This document shows positions 45,618 through 54,291 of a stretch of DNA of 62,737 nt, in pieces; positions within the stretch are counted from its first letter, which is position 1; each line of letters begins with the position of its first letter. The translations under genes were made by a program, and so were the position numbers. Location: positions 1 to 62,737 of the forward strand of contig FR888453.1 in NCBI GenBank assembly GCA_000432155.1, given 5' to 3'. The DNA comes from Eubacterium sp. CAG:274. Lineage in GTDB: Bacteria > Bacillota > Clostridia > Lachnospirales > CAG-274. The notes under the pieces were generated by a model. It searched no databases. It was not told where the DNA came from and saw nothing but the letters and a program-made list of their open reading frames with translations.

Positions 45618-45986
45618 TTATTTTTCTTTATTGGCAGTAATAAAATTAGTGATATAGGCTGCCGGCTGAACCAACAAAAGACCTATTAACACTCCAACTA
45701 CGTTGATTTGCTCAACTAAACAAGCAAGAACTACAATAACAACACTTACCACAAGTCGCATAGTATAATTTGCTCTTGTATAATTATTTGCATTTTTAGG
45801 GTCCATATCCACAGCCTTATCCAAAGTCCTTTCAAGCATATAGACCTTTATAAGTGAGGCTATTGTTCCTAGAACAATGCCCACTATCCAATATATTTTG
45901 TTACCGGCAAAAAATAACCCAACTACTAAGGCTATAAGCCCTAGTACAGCTATTACAGTAGATAATTTTTTGCAAGTATCAGACAT
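45618..45986 (-). CDS. ATP synthase subunit I-like membrane protein
   Basis: A 122-residue protein with four hydrophobic helices, in the place where AtpI is found, between atpZ and atpB. AtpI-type proteins help assemble the c ring. The sequence is divergent (LIALVVGLFFAGNKIYWIVG and EQINVVGVLIGLLLVQPAAY), which is normal for this family. I choose the ATG at 45986, 6 nt after GGAG, over the GTG at 45998. Confidence 0.75.
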   Translation of the reverse strand: MSDTCKKLSTVIAVLGLIALVVGLFFAGNKIYWIVGIVLGTIASLIKVYMLERTLDKAVDMDPKNANNYTRANYTMRLVVSVVIVVLACLVEQINVVGVLIGLLLVQPAAYITNFITANKEK

Positions 45987-45997
45987 TTTAAACTCCA

Positions 45998-46282
45998 CTA
46001 AAAGTCACCACTTTCATCATCATTATCATTGTTATTATTTTTGTTTTCTATTCCCTTTATAGGAATATAGGTATCTTTATCTTTGTAAAAATCTTTAGTC
46101 ATAACATAAACACTTCTGAAGCCGGCACATACTCCCAATACTATAAACACAATCATTAGTATATTGCCTGTGTGAAATATTTTATCCAAAAAAGAACCTA
46201 AAATAAGGCAAAGGAAAATAGGCACAATCATTGAAACTCCGATTTGTGTTACTAAGGCTAAAGCCTTTCCTATTTCTCTCAT
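45998..46282 (-). CDS. AtpZ/AtpI-family protein, first gene of the ATP synthase operon
   Basis: A 94-residue protein with two membrane helices (ALALVTQIGVSMIVPIFLCL and ILMIVFIVLGVCAGFRSVYV) and an acidic, Asn/Asp-rich tail. This is the AtpZ pattern. AtpZ and AtpI in sodium-type operons have been linked to magnesium or calcium handling and rotor assembly. It has AGGAGG before the ATG and an upstream promoter. Confidence 0.8.
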   Translation of the reverse strand: MREIGKALALVTQIGVSMIVPIFLCLILGSFLDKIFHTGNILMIVFIVLGVCAGFRSVYVMTKDFYKDKDTYIPIKGIENKNNNNDNDDESGDF

Positions 46283-46316
46283 AAAAAGCCTCCTATTGCG
46301 ACAAATTTACACTTTT

Positions 46317-46346
46317 ATTATAATCAATATCAATGTAAAAAAGCAA
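46317..46346 (-). promoter_or_regulatory. Proximal promoter of the ATP synthase operon
   Basis: Minus-strand -35 TTGCTT (46341-46346), 18-bp spacer, -10 TATAAT (46317-46322), 35 bp before the first start codon. Confidence 0.6.
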
Positions 46347-46750
46347 AAAACATAGTTTTTTAGTATAAAATAATATTTTCTGTCGCCTTTAATATTCAAT
46401 TTATAAATTTCATTGTATGCTTCATTATACACTTATTTTAGTAAAAAGTCTATCTATATTTAGTGAATTATACCTATTTTTAATTCATTTTATCACTTTT
46501 TTGTACTTTTTTCAACACAATCAACAGATATCAGTCAATTTATGTAGCATTTTGCACAAATCAGCTATTTATTTTAAGTAAATTCGCATAGAAATGTTCA
46601 TTGATTTACGCAATATTGTTATTTCATTGTCAATCTTAACAAATGGAATTTTTTATCAATAAGCTATTTAGGTTTATTTTTAATGATTTTGTAAGGTTTT
46701 ATGGTCTTTTCTGTAATAATTTTGGATAAGAATGGATATTGTGTAAAAAT
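46347..46750. other. AT-rich intergenic stretch with a possible distal promoter
   Basis: About 400 bp without a convincing gene, between the ATP synthase promoter and the ileS terminator. The only signal I see is a second minus-strand promoter for the atp operon: -35 TTGAAA (46510-46515), 17-bp spacer, -10 TAAAAT (46487-46492). The rest is very AT-rich and unstructured to the eye. Confidence 0.5.
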
Positions 46751-46788
46751 ACAAAAAACCGTAGAACGATTTCTCATTCTACGGTTTT
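46751..46788 (-). terminator. Intrinsic terminator after ileS
   Basis: A perfect 12-bp stem (46755-46766 with 46777-46788) followed on minus by a T run, 17 bp past the ileS stop codon. Confidence 0.92.
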
Positions 46789-46804
46789 CATTTATATTAT
46801 CAAA

Positions 46805-49800
46805 TTATCTCTTTTCAACAGAAAGTGTTACCTTTTCGCCGTTAATATTCCATTCCTTGCTGTGGCCAGCCTTACCAGCCTGTACGCTTTCAGCAAGAAC
46901 ATCCTTACCAATGCTTTCGCCGTTCTTAGCAAAGATTTCAGCAATCTTGTCGTTACCTTCATAGTATACATTAATTCTATCAAGGACTTCAAAACCAGCT
47001 TCCTTACGCATTGTCTGGAGCTTAGAAACAAGTTCTCTTGCAAAACCTTCTTCAATAAGTTCTGGAGAAAGAGTTGTATCAAGAACTACTGTTGTATTCT
47101 TGTAGCTTTCAGCAACAAAGCCGTCTGTCTGAGCAGTTGCAACAAGAACATCTTCTTCTGCAAGTTCAACATCAGTGCCGTCAATAGTGAACTTAATAGC
47201 ACCGTTTGTCTTTAACTCATTCATAAGGGCATTGCCGTCGCCATTCTTTAAGTATTCGCCAATCTGTGGAACGAGCTTACCATACTTCTTACCAAGTGTT
47301 CTAAGCTGTGGCTTAAAGCTGTAGCTTGTGAACTTAGCAGCATCGTCAACAAATTCAACATTCTTAACATTTAATTCATCAAGAATAATGTCGTTATATT
47401 CTGCATCAAGTTTAGACTGTGCCTGAACATACATCTGACCAATAGGCTGTCTGTTCTTGATGTTTGCAGTATTTCTAGCAGCTCTACCAGCAACTACAAT
47501 AGAAAGAACTAATTCCATATTAGCTTCTAACTTAGCATCAATCATTGATTCGTCGGCTACAGGGAAGTCACATAAGTGAACTGACTTTGGAGCAGTCTTA
47601 TCAATACCTACAACTAAGTTCTGGTAAATACTTTCAGCCATAAATGGAGTAAATGGAGCAGAAAGTAAAGACATAGTCTTGAGAACTGTATATAAAGTCA
47701 TATAAGCATTAATCTTATCCTGTGGCATACCTTCGCCCCAGAATCTTTCTCTTGAGCGTCTTACATACCAGTTTGAAAGCTCGTCTACAAAATCAGCCAT
47801 AGCTCTTGCAGATTCTGTAATCTTGTAGTTTTCAAGAGAGTTATCGACATACTTAACAAGAGAATTAAGTTTTGAAAGAATCCACTTATCCATTGGAGGA
47901 AGCTGTGAATAATCTAACTTGTAATCCATTGGGTTAAAGTTGTCAATATTAGCATAGAGTACATAGAATGCGTAAGTATTCCAAAGAGTACCCATAAACT
48001 TTCTCTGATATTCATTTACATTCTTATCATCAAATCTATTTGGTAACCAAGGAGCAGAGTTAGCATAGAAATACCATCTAACTGCGTCAGCACCCTGATT
48101 GTCAAGAACTGACCAAGGGTCAACAACATTACCTAAATGCTTTGACATCTTTCTACCGTCTTTATCCTGAACATGACCTAAAACGATTACATTCTTATAT
48201 GGACTCTTATCAAAAATAAGTGTAGAAATAGCCATTAATGTATAGAACCAACCTCTTGTCTGGTCAATAGCTTCAGAAATAAAGTCAGCTGGGTAGTTCT
48301 GTTCAAAGATTTCCTTGTTTTCAAATGGATAGTGCCACTGTGCAAAAGGCATTGAACCAGAATCGAACCAACAGTCAATAACTTCTGATACTCTGTGCAT
48401 CTTGCCACCACACTTAGGACAGTTAAGTTCAACTCTGTCGATGTATGGCTTATGAAGTTCAATATCATCTGGGCAGTTATCACTCATAGACTTTAACTGT
48501 TCAATAGAACCAACAGCCTCTCTGTGACCACATTCACATTCCCAAATAGGAAGTGGAGTACCCCAGTATCTTTCTCTTGAAAGACCCCAGTCAATAACAT
48601 TTTCAAGGAAGTTACCGAAACGACCGTTCTTAATATTATCAGGCATCCAATTTACTGTAGCATTGTTCTTTAAGAGCTGGTCTCTAACCTTAGTCATAGA
48701 AATGAACCAAGTATCTCTAGCATAGTAAAGAAGTGGAGTATCACATCTCCAGCAGAATGGATAGCTATGTTCAAAAGGAATTGCAGCAAATAACTTGCCA
48801 CTTTCTTCAAGTCTCTTTAAAATTTCCTTGTCGCCGTCTTTTACGAATACGCCTTCAAGTCCTTCTACTTCCTTAGTAAACTTACCCTGGTCATTAACAA
48901 GCTGAACAAAAGGAAGGTCAAATCTTCTACCAACATTGGCATCGTCTTCACCAAATGCAGGAGCAATATGAACAATACCAGTACCATCTGTAAGTGTTAC
49001 ATATGGGTCTTCTACTACATAGTAAGCCTTTTTGTCAGGATTAGCATAGTCGAAAAGTGGTTCATATTCAGTATTTACAAGGTCCTGACCTCTATAAGTT
49101 TCTACAACTTCGTAGTTACCTTCGCCTAAAACTGTATCTAAAAGAGCTGTTGCAAGGATATAAACCTTACCGTCATTACTCTTAACCTTTGAATATTCTT
49201 CAGCAGCGTTTACACAAAGTGCAACATTTGATGGAAGTGTCCAAGGAGTAGTTGTCCAAGCAAGGAAGTATTCATTATCCTTACCTACAACCTTAAATCT
49301 ACAAATACAAGATGTTTCTTTAACATCTTTATAGCCCTGAGCAACTTCGTGAGAAGAAAGAGCTGTACCACAACGAGGGCAATAAGGTACAATCTTATGG
49401 CCTTTGTATAAAAGACCCTTGTCCCAAATCTGCTTTAATGCCCACCATACAGATTCAATATAATCATTGTGATAAGTGACATATGGGTTATCCATATCAG
49501 CCCAATAACCTACTCTATCACTCATTTTACGCCAAAGACTTTCGTATGTGAATACAGAGTCCTTACACTTCTTAATAAATGGTTCTACACCATAGTCTTC
49601 AATCTGTGGCTTACCACTAATACCAAGCTGTTTTTCTACTTCAAGTTCTACTGGAAGACCATGAGTATCCCAACCAGCTTTTCTAAGAACCTTGTAGCCT
49701 TTCATAGTCTTGTAACGAGGAATAAGGTCCTTGATTACTCTTGTTAAAATGTGACCAATGTGTGGCTTACCATTTGCTGTAGGAGGTCCATCATAGAAAG

Positions 49801-49924
49801 TGAAAACTGGGCAGTTTTCTCTTGCTTTAATTGACTCGCCAAAAATATCGTTTTGTTTCCAGAAGCCTAAAATTTCTTTTTCTCTGTCCACGAAGTTAAG
49901 ATTAGTGCTTACCTTATCGTACAC
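46805..49924 (-). CDS. ileS: Isoleucyl-tRNA synthetase, long (eukaryote-like, IleRS2) type
   Basis: A 1039-residue class I synthetase. HIGH is at residues 55-58 in GKPHIGHILTRV and the KMSKS loop is GRKMSKHLGNVVDP. Zinc-type cysteine pairs occur in PYCPRCGTALSSHE and LNCPKCGGKMHR. The editing domain holds FLAWTTTPWTLPSNVALCVN. The length near 1040 and segments such as GWDTHGLPVELEVEKQLGI place it with the IleRS2 branch, known for natural low sensitivity to mupirocin, in contrast to the roughly 920-residue IleRS1. The start is a GTG at 49924, 6 nt after GGAGGG. It is controlled by the T-box leader upstream. Confidence 0.96.
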   Translation of the reverse strand: MYDKVSTNLNFVDREKEILGFWKQNDIFGESIKARENCPVFTFYDGPPTANGKPHIGHILTRVIKDLIPRYKTMKGYKVLRKAGWDTHGLPVELEVEKQLGISGKPQIEDYGVEPFIKKCKDSVFTYESLWRKMSDRVGYWADMDNPYVTYHNDYIESVWWALKQIWDKGLLYKGHKIVPYCPRCGTALSSHEVAQGYKDVKETSCICRFKVVGKDNEYFLAWTTTPWTLPSNVALCVNAAEEYSKVKSNDGKVYILATALLDTVLGEGNYEVVETYRGQDLVNTEYEPLFDYANPDKKAYYVVEDPYVTLTDGTGIVHIAPAFGEDDANVGRRFDLPFVQLVNDQGKFTKEVEGLEGVFVKDGDKEILKRLEESGKLFAAIPFEHSYPFCWRCDTPLLYYARDTWFISMTKVRDQLLKNNATVNWMPDNIKNGRFGNFLENVIDWGLSRERYWGTPLPIWECECGHREAVGSIEQLKSMSDNCPDDIELHKPYIDRVELNCPKCGGKMHRVSEVIDCWFDSGSMPFAQWHYPFENKEIFEQNYPADFISEAIDQTRGWFYTLMAISTLIFDKSPYKNVIVLGHVQDKDGRKMSKHLGNVVDPWSVLDNQGADAVRWYFYANSAPWLPNRFDDKNVNEYQRKFMGTLWNTYAFYVLYANIDNFNPMDYKLDYSQLPPMDKWILSKLNSLVKYVDNSLENYKITESARAMADFVDELSNWYVRRSRERFWGEGMPQDKINAYMTLYTVLKTMSLLSAPFTPFMAESIYQNLVVGIDKTAPKSVHLCDFPVADESMIDAKLEANMELVLSIVVAGRAARNTANIKNRQPIGQMYVQAQSKLDAEYNDIILDELNVKNVEFVDDAAKFTSYSFKPQLRTLGKKYGKLVPQIGEYLKNGDGNALMNELKTNGAIKFTIDGTDVELAEEDVLVATAQTDGFVAESYKNTTVVLDTTLSPELIEEGFARELVSKLQTMRKEAGFEVLDRINVYYEGNDKIAEIFAKNGESIGKDVLAESVQAGKAGHSKEWNINGEKVTLSVEKR

Positions 49925-49963
49925 AATAAACCCTCCTTAAATTTAGGAATTACAAAATAAATA

Positions 49964-50178
49964 TAAAAAAAGCTATGTCGCCCAACAGGACGCCATAGCG
50001 TGGTACCACCTGAATTGGAGTATATATACTCCCTCTCAAAGCCTTTAACGCAGGCAGCGTCAAAACCTACTATAAATTTCGGAATTGCCACAGTAAGGTG
50101 ATTTTCACACAACACACATCATTGGGCTTCCACCGTCCCCAACTCTCTTTCGAATTAGTGTTAAGTTACTGTCCTTAC
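49964..50178 (-). ncRNA. T-box riboswitch leader of ileS
   Basis: Upstream of ileS on minus is a full T-box leader. The T-box sequence AATTCAGGTGGTACCACGC lies at 49998-50016. A terminator hairpin (49972-49983 with 49988-49999) followed by seven T lies just downstream of it. Stem I carries an AGAGAG/GGTGGAAGCC pattern, and GAAAATCACC near 50095-50105 holds an ATC isoleucine codon in a fitting specifier place. Uncharged tRNA-Ile would bind, form the antiterminator and allow ileS transcription. The open frame seen across this region is not a gene. Confidence 0.93.
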
Positions 50179-50212
50179 TATAGTGTTTAGTTTCTGTAGT
50201 ATTAACCACTTC

Positions 50213-50241
50213 ATTATAAACTTATTTTAACAGTTTGTAAA
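50213..50241 (-). promoter_or_regulatory. Promoter of the ileS T-box transcript
   Basis: Minus-strand -35 TTTACA (50236-50241), 17-bp spacer, -10 TATAAT (50213-50218), about 35 bp before the T-box structure. Confidence 0.75.
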
Positions 50242-50390
50242 GAGGTAATTTTAATATTTTTATGCTACACTTAATAGAGTTTTTAATACAAAAGCTACAA
50301 CAATAATAACTGAAATAATACAGTTTTTTTATATTTGCTAAAACTCCTTTTACCATATGAAACATATATTTTTAGAAATATTATAGCATC

Positions 50391-50885
50391 TTATACTTCT
50401 ATGTAATAAACACAAATATCCTCATAGTTACCGTCTTTTAACAAAAATCCCTTTGGAATTGTGCCTAAGAGATTGAAACCTATTCTTTCATACAAATGTC
50501 TTGCGTGAATATTACTTGCCACAACCGCATTAAACTGTAATATTTTAAAGCCTAATTTTCCGGCATTTAAAATACAATCCTTTACCAATTTTTCGCCAAT
50601 ATGTAATCCTCTACACTTTGAAGATACTGCATAACTTGCATTGGAAATATGACCACATCTACCAATATTGTTTGGATGAAGAATATACATACCCAACACG
50701 GTGTTTGTTTCCTTATCCTCTGCCACACCACAATAACTTTGCTGAGCAAAAAACTCCTTACCACTTTCCTTTGTTAAGCCATCAATTTGAGGGAAAGCAA
50801 CGCCCTCCTCAACAACTTCATTCCAAATTTCAACCATTGAATTAACATCAGACTCTTTGTATTCTCTTATTACAATATTGCTCAT
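50391..50885 (-). CDS. GNAT-family N-acetyltransferase (phosphinothricin-acetyltransferase-like)
   Basis: A 164-residue acetyltransferase. The N-terminal IREYKESDVNSMVEIWNEVV and the acetyl-CoA loop SSKCRGLHIGEKLVKDCI (about 88-105) are clear, and ASNIHARHLYERIGFNLLGT is a classic motif B. The start is the ATG at 50885, 8 nt after GGAGG; the GTG at 50900 sits at the ribosome site. The substrate is unknown. It is next to a MATE exporter on the same strand, which suggests a small-molecule resistance or detoxification role at most. Confidence 0.88.
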   Translation of the reverse strand: MSNIVIREYKESDVNSMVEIWNEVVEEGVAFPQIDGLTKESGKEFFAQQSYCGVAEDKETNTVLGMYILHPNNIGRCGHISNASYAVSSKCRGLHIGEKLVKDCILNAGKLGFKILQFNAVVASNIHARHLYERIGFNLLGTIPKGFLLKDGNYEDICVYYIEV

Positions 50886-50935
50886 CTTTATTGCCTCCAC
50901 AATTATTTAGATTATAAATTGAAAAAATTAAATTG

Positions 50936-52309
50936 TCAATTGCCTACTATTTCTTTTATTTTTATTTTCCATAGACCTAATTTATACAATACCCACAGTA
51001 TTACAGCACAAATACCATTACTTACAACAACAGAGTACCACACACTCTCCTCTGCCATACCAAAAAAATGACTAAAAGTAAACAAAGTTGCAAATCTGAA
51101 CACCCACAATCTCGCCGCCTCCACCAGCATTGTAACAAGGGTATTTCCTGCCCCATTAAATAACCCTATGGTAGAATTATAAACTCCGTTTGTGAAGCAC
51201 CAAAAAGCCATTATTGATAAAAAATCGGTTGCCATAGAAATTACATTTTCATCATGAGAGAAGATTTTTACTATTCCCTCCGACATAAAATGCCTTGACA
51301 TTATCATACCGGTAACAAATAAAAATACGATAGCCATATTTCTTGCAATTTGATAGCTTTTCTCTGCTCTTTTTATCTGTCTTGCCCCGACATTTTGCCC
51401 AACTATTGTTGCAACAGCTGAACCTATGGCATTCGCCGGCATTGTGATAATTCCGTTTAATTTATTTCCTATTCCATAGGCAGCCATAGCTCCGTCACCG
51501 TATACCAAAACATTTTTAGTCATAAGCAAAAAACCAAATTGCATTGTCGAACCACCTATGGCAGTGGGCAACCCGATAGAAACTATTTTCTTTATTTTAT
51601 CGGCATCAAATTTAAAATTTTTCAACACTATGTGTATTTCATTATTCTTATTAAAAAGAGAAAGCACAGCAATTATTCCACAAGGAACTTTTGCAAACAT
51701 CGTTGCCAAAGCCGCTCCCCCTATTCCCCAATGAAATACCATAATCAAGAGTGGGTCCAAAAACATATTTATTATAATTCCCAACATATTCAATTTCATA
51801 GGATTGAAGGTATCCCCTTGAGATTGATGAACAGCCGAAAATAAATTAATCAAAAACAAAAACGGCAAATCTGCAAGTACAATTTTCAAGTATGTAATAC
51901 TGTTGTCTTTTACTGTACCCTCTGCTCCCAGCCATTCAACGATAAATGGAGAAAAGAGTATACAAAGTATTGACGCTACAATTGAAAAAAGCATAGCACA
52001 TACAAAAATCTGATTAGCCATACTTTTTGCATTTTTCTTGTCATCAGCTCCTATATGCTGACTTATAAGAATGGAGCCAGCAATCGTTATACCCTGCCCA
52101 AAATTCACAATAATATTTTGTAAAGGACTTACAAGGGAAATTGCCGCCATTTCACTTGTACCTAATTTTCCAAGCCAAAATGTATCCGTAAGATTATACA
52201 TAGTTTGTATAAAATTGTTTATAACTATGGGAATAGCCAAAGATAGAAGAGCCTTTGGAATATTTCCCGAAAGAATCAATTGTGTATTTTTTCGACCTAT
52301 ATTTTTCAC
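50936..52309 (-). CDS. MATE-family efflux transporter (second in window)
   Basis: A 457-residue, 12-helix MATE antiporter. The N-terminal half shows PKALLSLAIPIVINNFIQTM and TFWLGKLGTSEMAAISLVSP; the second half repeats with VSIGLPTAIGGSTMQFGFLL. It differs clearly from the MATE at 12016, so it is not a recent duplicate. The start is a GTG at 52309 with GGGAG 8 nt upstream. It may be transcribed with the acetyltransferase that follows 51 bp later. The substrate is unknown. Confidence 0.9.
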   Translation of the reverse strand: MKNIGRKNTQLILSGNIPKALLSLAIPIVINNFIQTMYNLTDTFWLGKLGTSEMAAISLVSPLQNIIVNFGQGITIAGSILISQHIGADDKKNAKSMANQIFVCAMLFSIVASILCILFSPFIVEWLGAEGTVKDNSITYLKIVLADLPFLFLINLFSAVHQSQGDTFNPMKLNMLGIIINMFLDPLLIMVFHWGIGGAALATMFAKVPCGIIAVLSLFNKNNEIHIVLKNFKFDADKIKKIVSIGLPTAIGGSTMQFGFLLMTKNVLVYGDGAMAAYGIGNKLNGIITMPANAIGSAVATIVGQNVGARQIKRAEKSYQIARNMAIVFLFVTGMIMSRHFMSEGIVKIFSHDENVISMATDFLSIMAFWCFTNGVYNSTIGLFNGAGNTLVTMLVEAARLWVFRFATLFTFSHFFGMAEESVWYSVVVSNGICAVILWVLYKLGLWKIKIKEIVGN

Positions 52310-52403
52310 TTAAATCACTCCCGAAATCAGTATATCATATATTTTCACAGAAAAATAGATTTTAAATTTTTCTATATATTTAAATTGGTAATATAGTTGT
52401 AAC

Positions 52404-52432
52404 TTGACTATAACAAGATTTTGTTTTATAAT
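52404..52432 (+). promoter_or_regulatory. Promoter for the CorC-type gene
   Basis: -35 TTGACT (52404-52409), 17-bp spacer, -10 TATAAT (52427-52432), 46 bp before the TTG start. Confidence 0.75.
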
Positions 52433-52478
52433 CTAGTTTTGTAAGAGTTTGAATGTTTTTCTTATGGAGGAATGATTT

Positions 52479-53804
52479 TTGATAGATGACATAGTCATTA
52501 TACTGTGCCTTATTATTGTTAAGGGCCTTGTAACTGCTGCTTCTACCAGTCTTACAGTCTTGGATTTAAAGAAGAACAAATATTCTTCTGACAAAAATCC
52601 TGATATGGAGAAACTGAGCAAGATTCTTTCTAAATCTCGCCAGTATACGAATACAGCTAGTGTAATTAATGCCCTTTTTGGTATTATAATTGGTTTTATT
52701 CTCGCTTTCAGAACTTTTGGTAAAGTTCTTCAAGTGCTTTTAAGCCATCTTCCTAACATTCCTGTGGTAATCAACGAAATTATTGCTGCTATTATTATAA
52801 TATTAGTAACAACATATTTTTTCGCAATGTTCAGTCTTTTACTTCCTAAAACATTTGCTAATAAATATCCTGTTAAAATAGTTTTAAAACTTAAAGGTTT
52901 GTTAGCATTTTTTAGCGTTATATGTAGCCCTATTGTATGGCTTGTGGATATTTCATCAGAGTTATGCTCAAAAATATTTACTAAGAAATCTACTGACGAA
53001 GGCATTAGTGAAGAAGAAATTCTTATGATGGTTGACGCTAGTGGCGAACAGGGTAGCATTGACGAACAGGAAAAGGAAATGATAAACAATATCTTTGATT
53101 TTGATGACAAAAATGTGGTAGATATTGCTACTCACAGAAAAGACATTGTTGCATTACCTATTGACGCAGAGTTTGACGATATTATAAGTCTTGTTAAGGA
53201 CCTTAAATACTCTCGTATTCCTGTTTATGAAGAAGATATAGACAACATTATTGGTATTCTCCATATTAAAGATTTTATGCGTTATATTATTCTCTATGGT
53301 AAGGATAAATTTAACCTTAAAAAACTTTTAAGAGAGCCTTATTTCGTACCTTTTACCAAAAAAACAAATGACCTTTTCAAGGAATTGCAAAGTAAAAAAA
53401 TACATATGGCAGTTGTTGCCGATGAATACGGTGGTACAGCCGGTATTGTTACTATGGAAGACCTTATTGAGGAGGTTATGGGTGATATTCAGGACGAATA
53501 TGACGATGAGGAAGAACCAGAAATAAAGACAGTTTCAGAAAATGTAATTAAAATCGAAGGCTCTACAGACCTTGAGGATGTAGCCGACGAATTAGAAATA
53601 GAAATGCCTGTTGATGAATATGACACTTTAGGTGGTTTTATAATTGGTGTTTTAGATAGAATACCTGAACCAAATGAAAAGGGTCTAAAAATCGAATACA
53701 AAGGCTATAGATTTTATGTTGATAAAGTGGAAGACAATCGTATTGCTCAAGTAACAGTATTAAAACTTCCCGATGATGAAATCTCAAAAGATAACAAAAA
53801 TTAA
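52479..53804 (+). CDS. HlyC/CorC-family CNNM/CBS transporter-like protein
   Basis: A 441-residue membrane protein. It has an N-terminal CNNM (DUF21) membrane domain of about four helices (residues 1-165), two CBS domains (about 205-330, with YSRIPVYEEDIDNIIGILHI and AVVADEYGGTAGIVTMEDLI), and a C-terminal CorC/HlyC domain ending around residue 430 with FIIGVLDRIPEPNEKG. Members are linked to magnesium or cobalt efflux. The EEEILMMVDASGEQGSIDEQ linker is family-typical. The start is a TTG at 52479, 8 nt after GGAGG. Confidence 0.9.
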   Translation: MIDDIVIILCLIIVKGLVTAASTSLTVLDLKKNKYSSDKNPDMEKLSKILSKSRQYTNTASVINALFGIIIGFILAFRTFGKVLQVLLSHLPNIPVVINEIIAAIIIILVTTYFFAMFSLLLPKTFANKYPVKIVLKLKGLLAFFSVICSPIVWLVDISSELCSKIFTKKSTDEGISEEEILMMVDASGEQGSIDEQEKEMINNIFDFDDKNVVDIATHRKDIVALPIDAEFDDIISLVKDLKYSRIPVYEEDIDNIIGILHIKDFMRYIILYGKDKFNLKKLLREPYFVPFTKKTNDLFKELQSKKIHMAVVADEYGGTAGIVTMEDLIEEVMGDIQDEYDDEEEPEIKTVSENVIKIEGSTDLEDVADELEIEMPVDEYDTLGGFIIGVLDRIPEPNEKGLKIEYKGYRFYVDKVEDNRIAQVTVLKLPDDEISKDNKN

Positions 53805-53807
53805 TAA

Positions 53808-53833
53808 GTGGGAAAGGCTTTGTTCTTTCCCAC
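53808..53833 (+). terminator. Hairpin after the CorC-type gene
   Basis: A perfect 9-bp stem (53808-53816 with 53825-53833) directly after the stop, with no T run. It is a weak terminator, so read-through into the RNase P RNA is possible. Confidence 0.55.
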
Positions 53834-53841
53834 ATCATAAT

Positions 53842-54220
53842 AAATACTTTATTGAACATATAAGTCAGGCAGACGGTCGCGCACCTTTTAGGTGTGAGGA
53901 AAGTCCGAGCTTCATAGAGCAGAGTGCCAGATAACGTCTGGTGGAGGCGACTCTAAGGATAGTGCAACAGAAATAAACCGCCTACTTTTGTAGGTAAGGG
54001 TGGAAAGGTAGCGTAAGAGACTACCGCACCTTTGGTAACAAAGGTGGCTCTGTAAACCCCACTTGAAGCAAGATTGGATAAGACAACAAGGGTTGCTCGC
54101 CCTGTCTTAGGTAGAAATCGCATGAGATTTGTGGCGACACAGATACGAGATAGATGACCGTCCAACGACAGAACTCGGCTTATCGCTTGGCTTATGTGTT
54201 GAATAAAGTATTTATTTTTT
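53842..54220 (+). ncRNA. rnpB: RNase P RNA component
   Basis: The catalytic RNA of ribonuclease P, which trims the 5' ends of tRNAs. Conserved blocks are GAGGAAAGTCCGAGCTTC near the 5' end, GTAAACCCCACTTGAAGCAAG in the middle (split by helices), and ACAGAACTCGGCTTA near the 3' end, with the usual spacing of about 340 nt. The ends pair over about 25 nt (53842-53866 with 54189-54213, two G-U pairs and one mismatch) as a long P1 helix, followed by six T. Apparent reading frames inside are not genes. Confidence 0.96.
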
Positions 54221-54258
54221 AAGCCCCTAAAACTAATACATTTTAGGGGCTTTTTTTT
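54221..54258 (+). terminator. Intrinsic terminator after rnpB
   Basis: A perfect 12-bp stem (54221-54232 with 54241-54252) followed by a T run. It backs up the P1 helix/T-run end of the RNase P RNA. Confidence 0.92.
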
Positions 54259-54291
54259 AATTGAATTAACAAAGTTAATTTGTGCTGAATT

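Noticed and set aside
46739..47215. 158-residue open frame on plus opposite the end of ileS
   Set aside because: Opposite strand of ileS and its terminator, with no family resemblance.
49909..50115. 68-residue open frame on minus upstream of ileS
   Set aside because: It overlaps the T-box sequence and its terminator; the T-box explains the sequence.
53953..54165. 70-residue open frame on minus across the RNase P RNA
   Set aside because: It lies entirely inside a conserved structured RNA and has no ribosome site.
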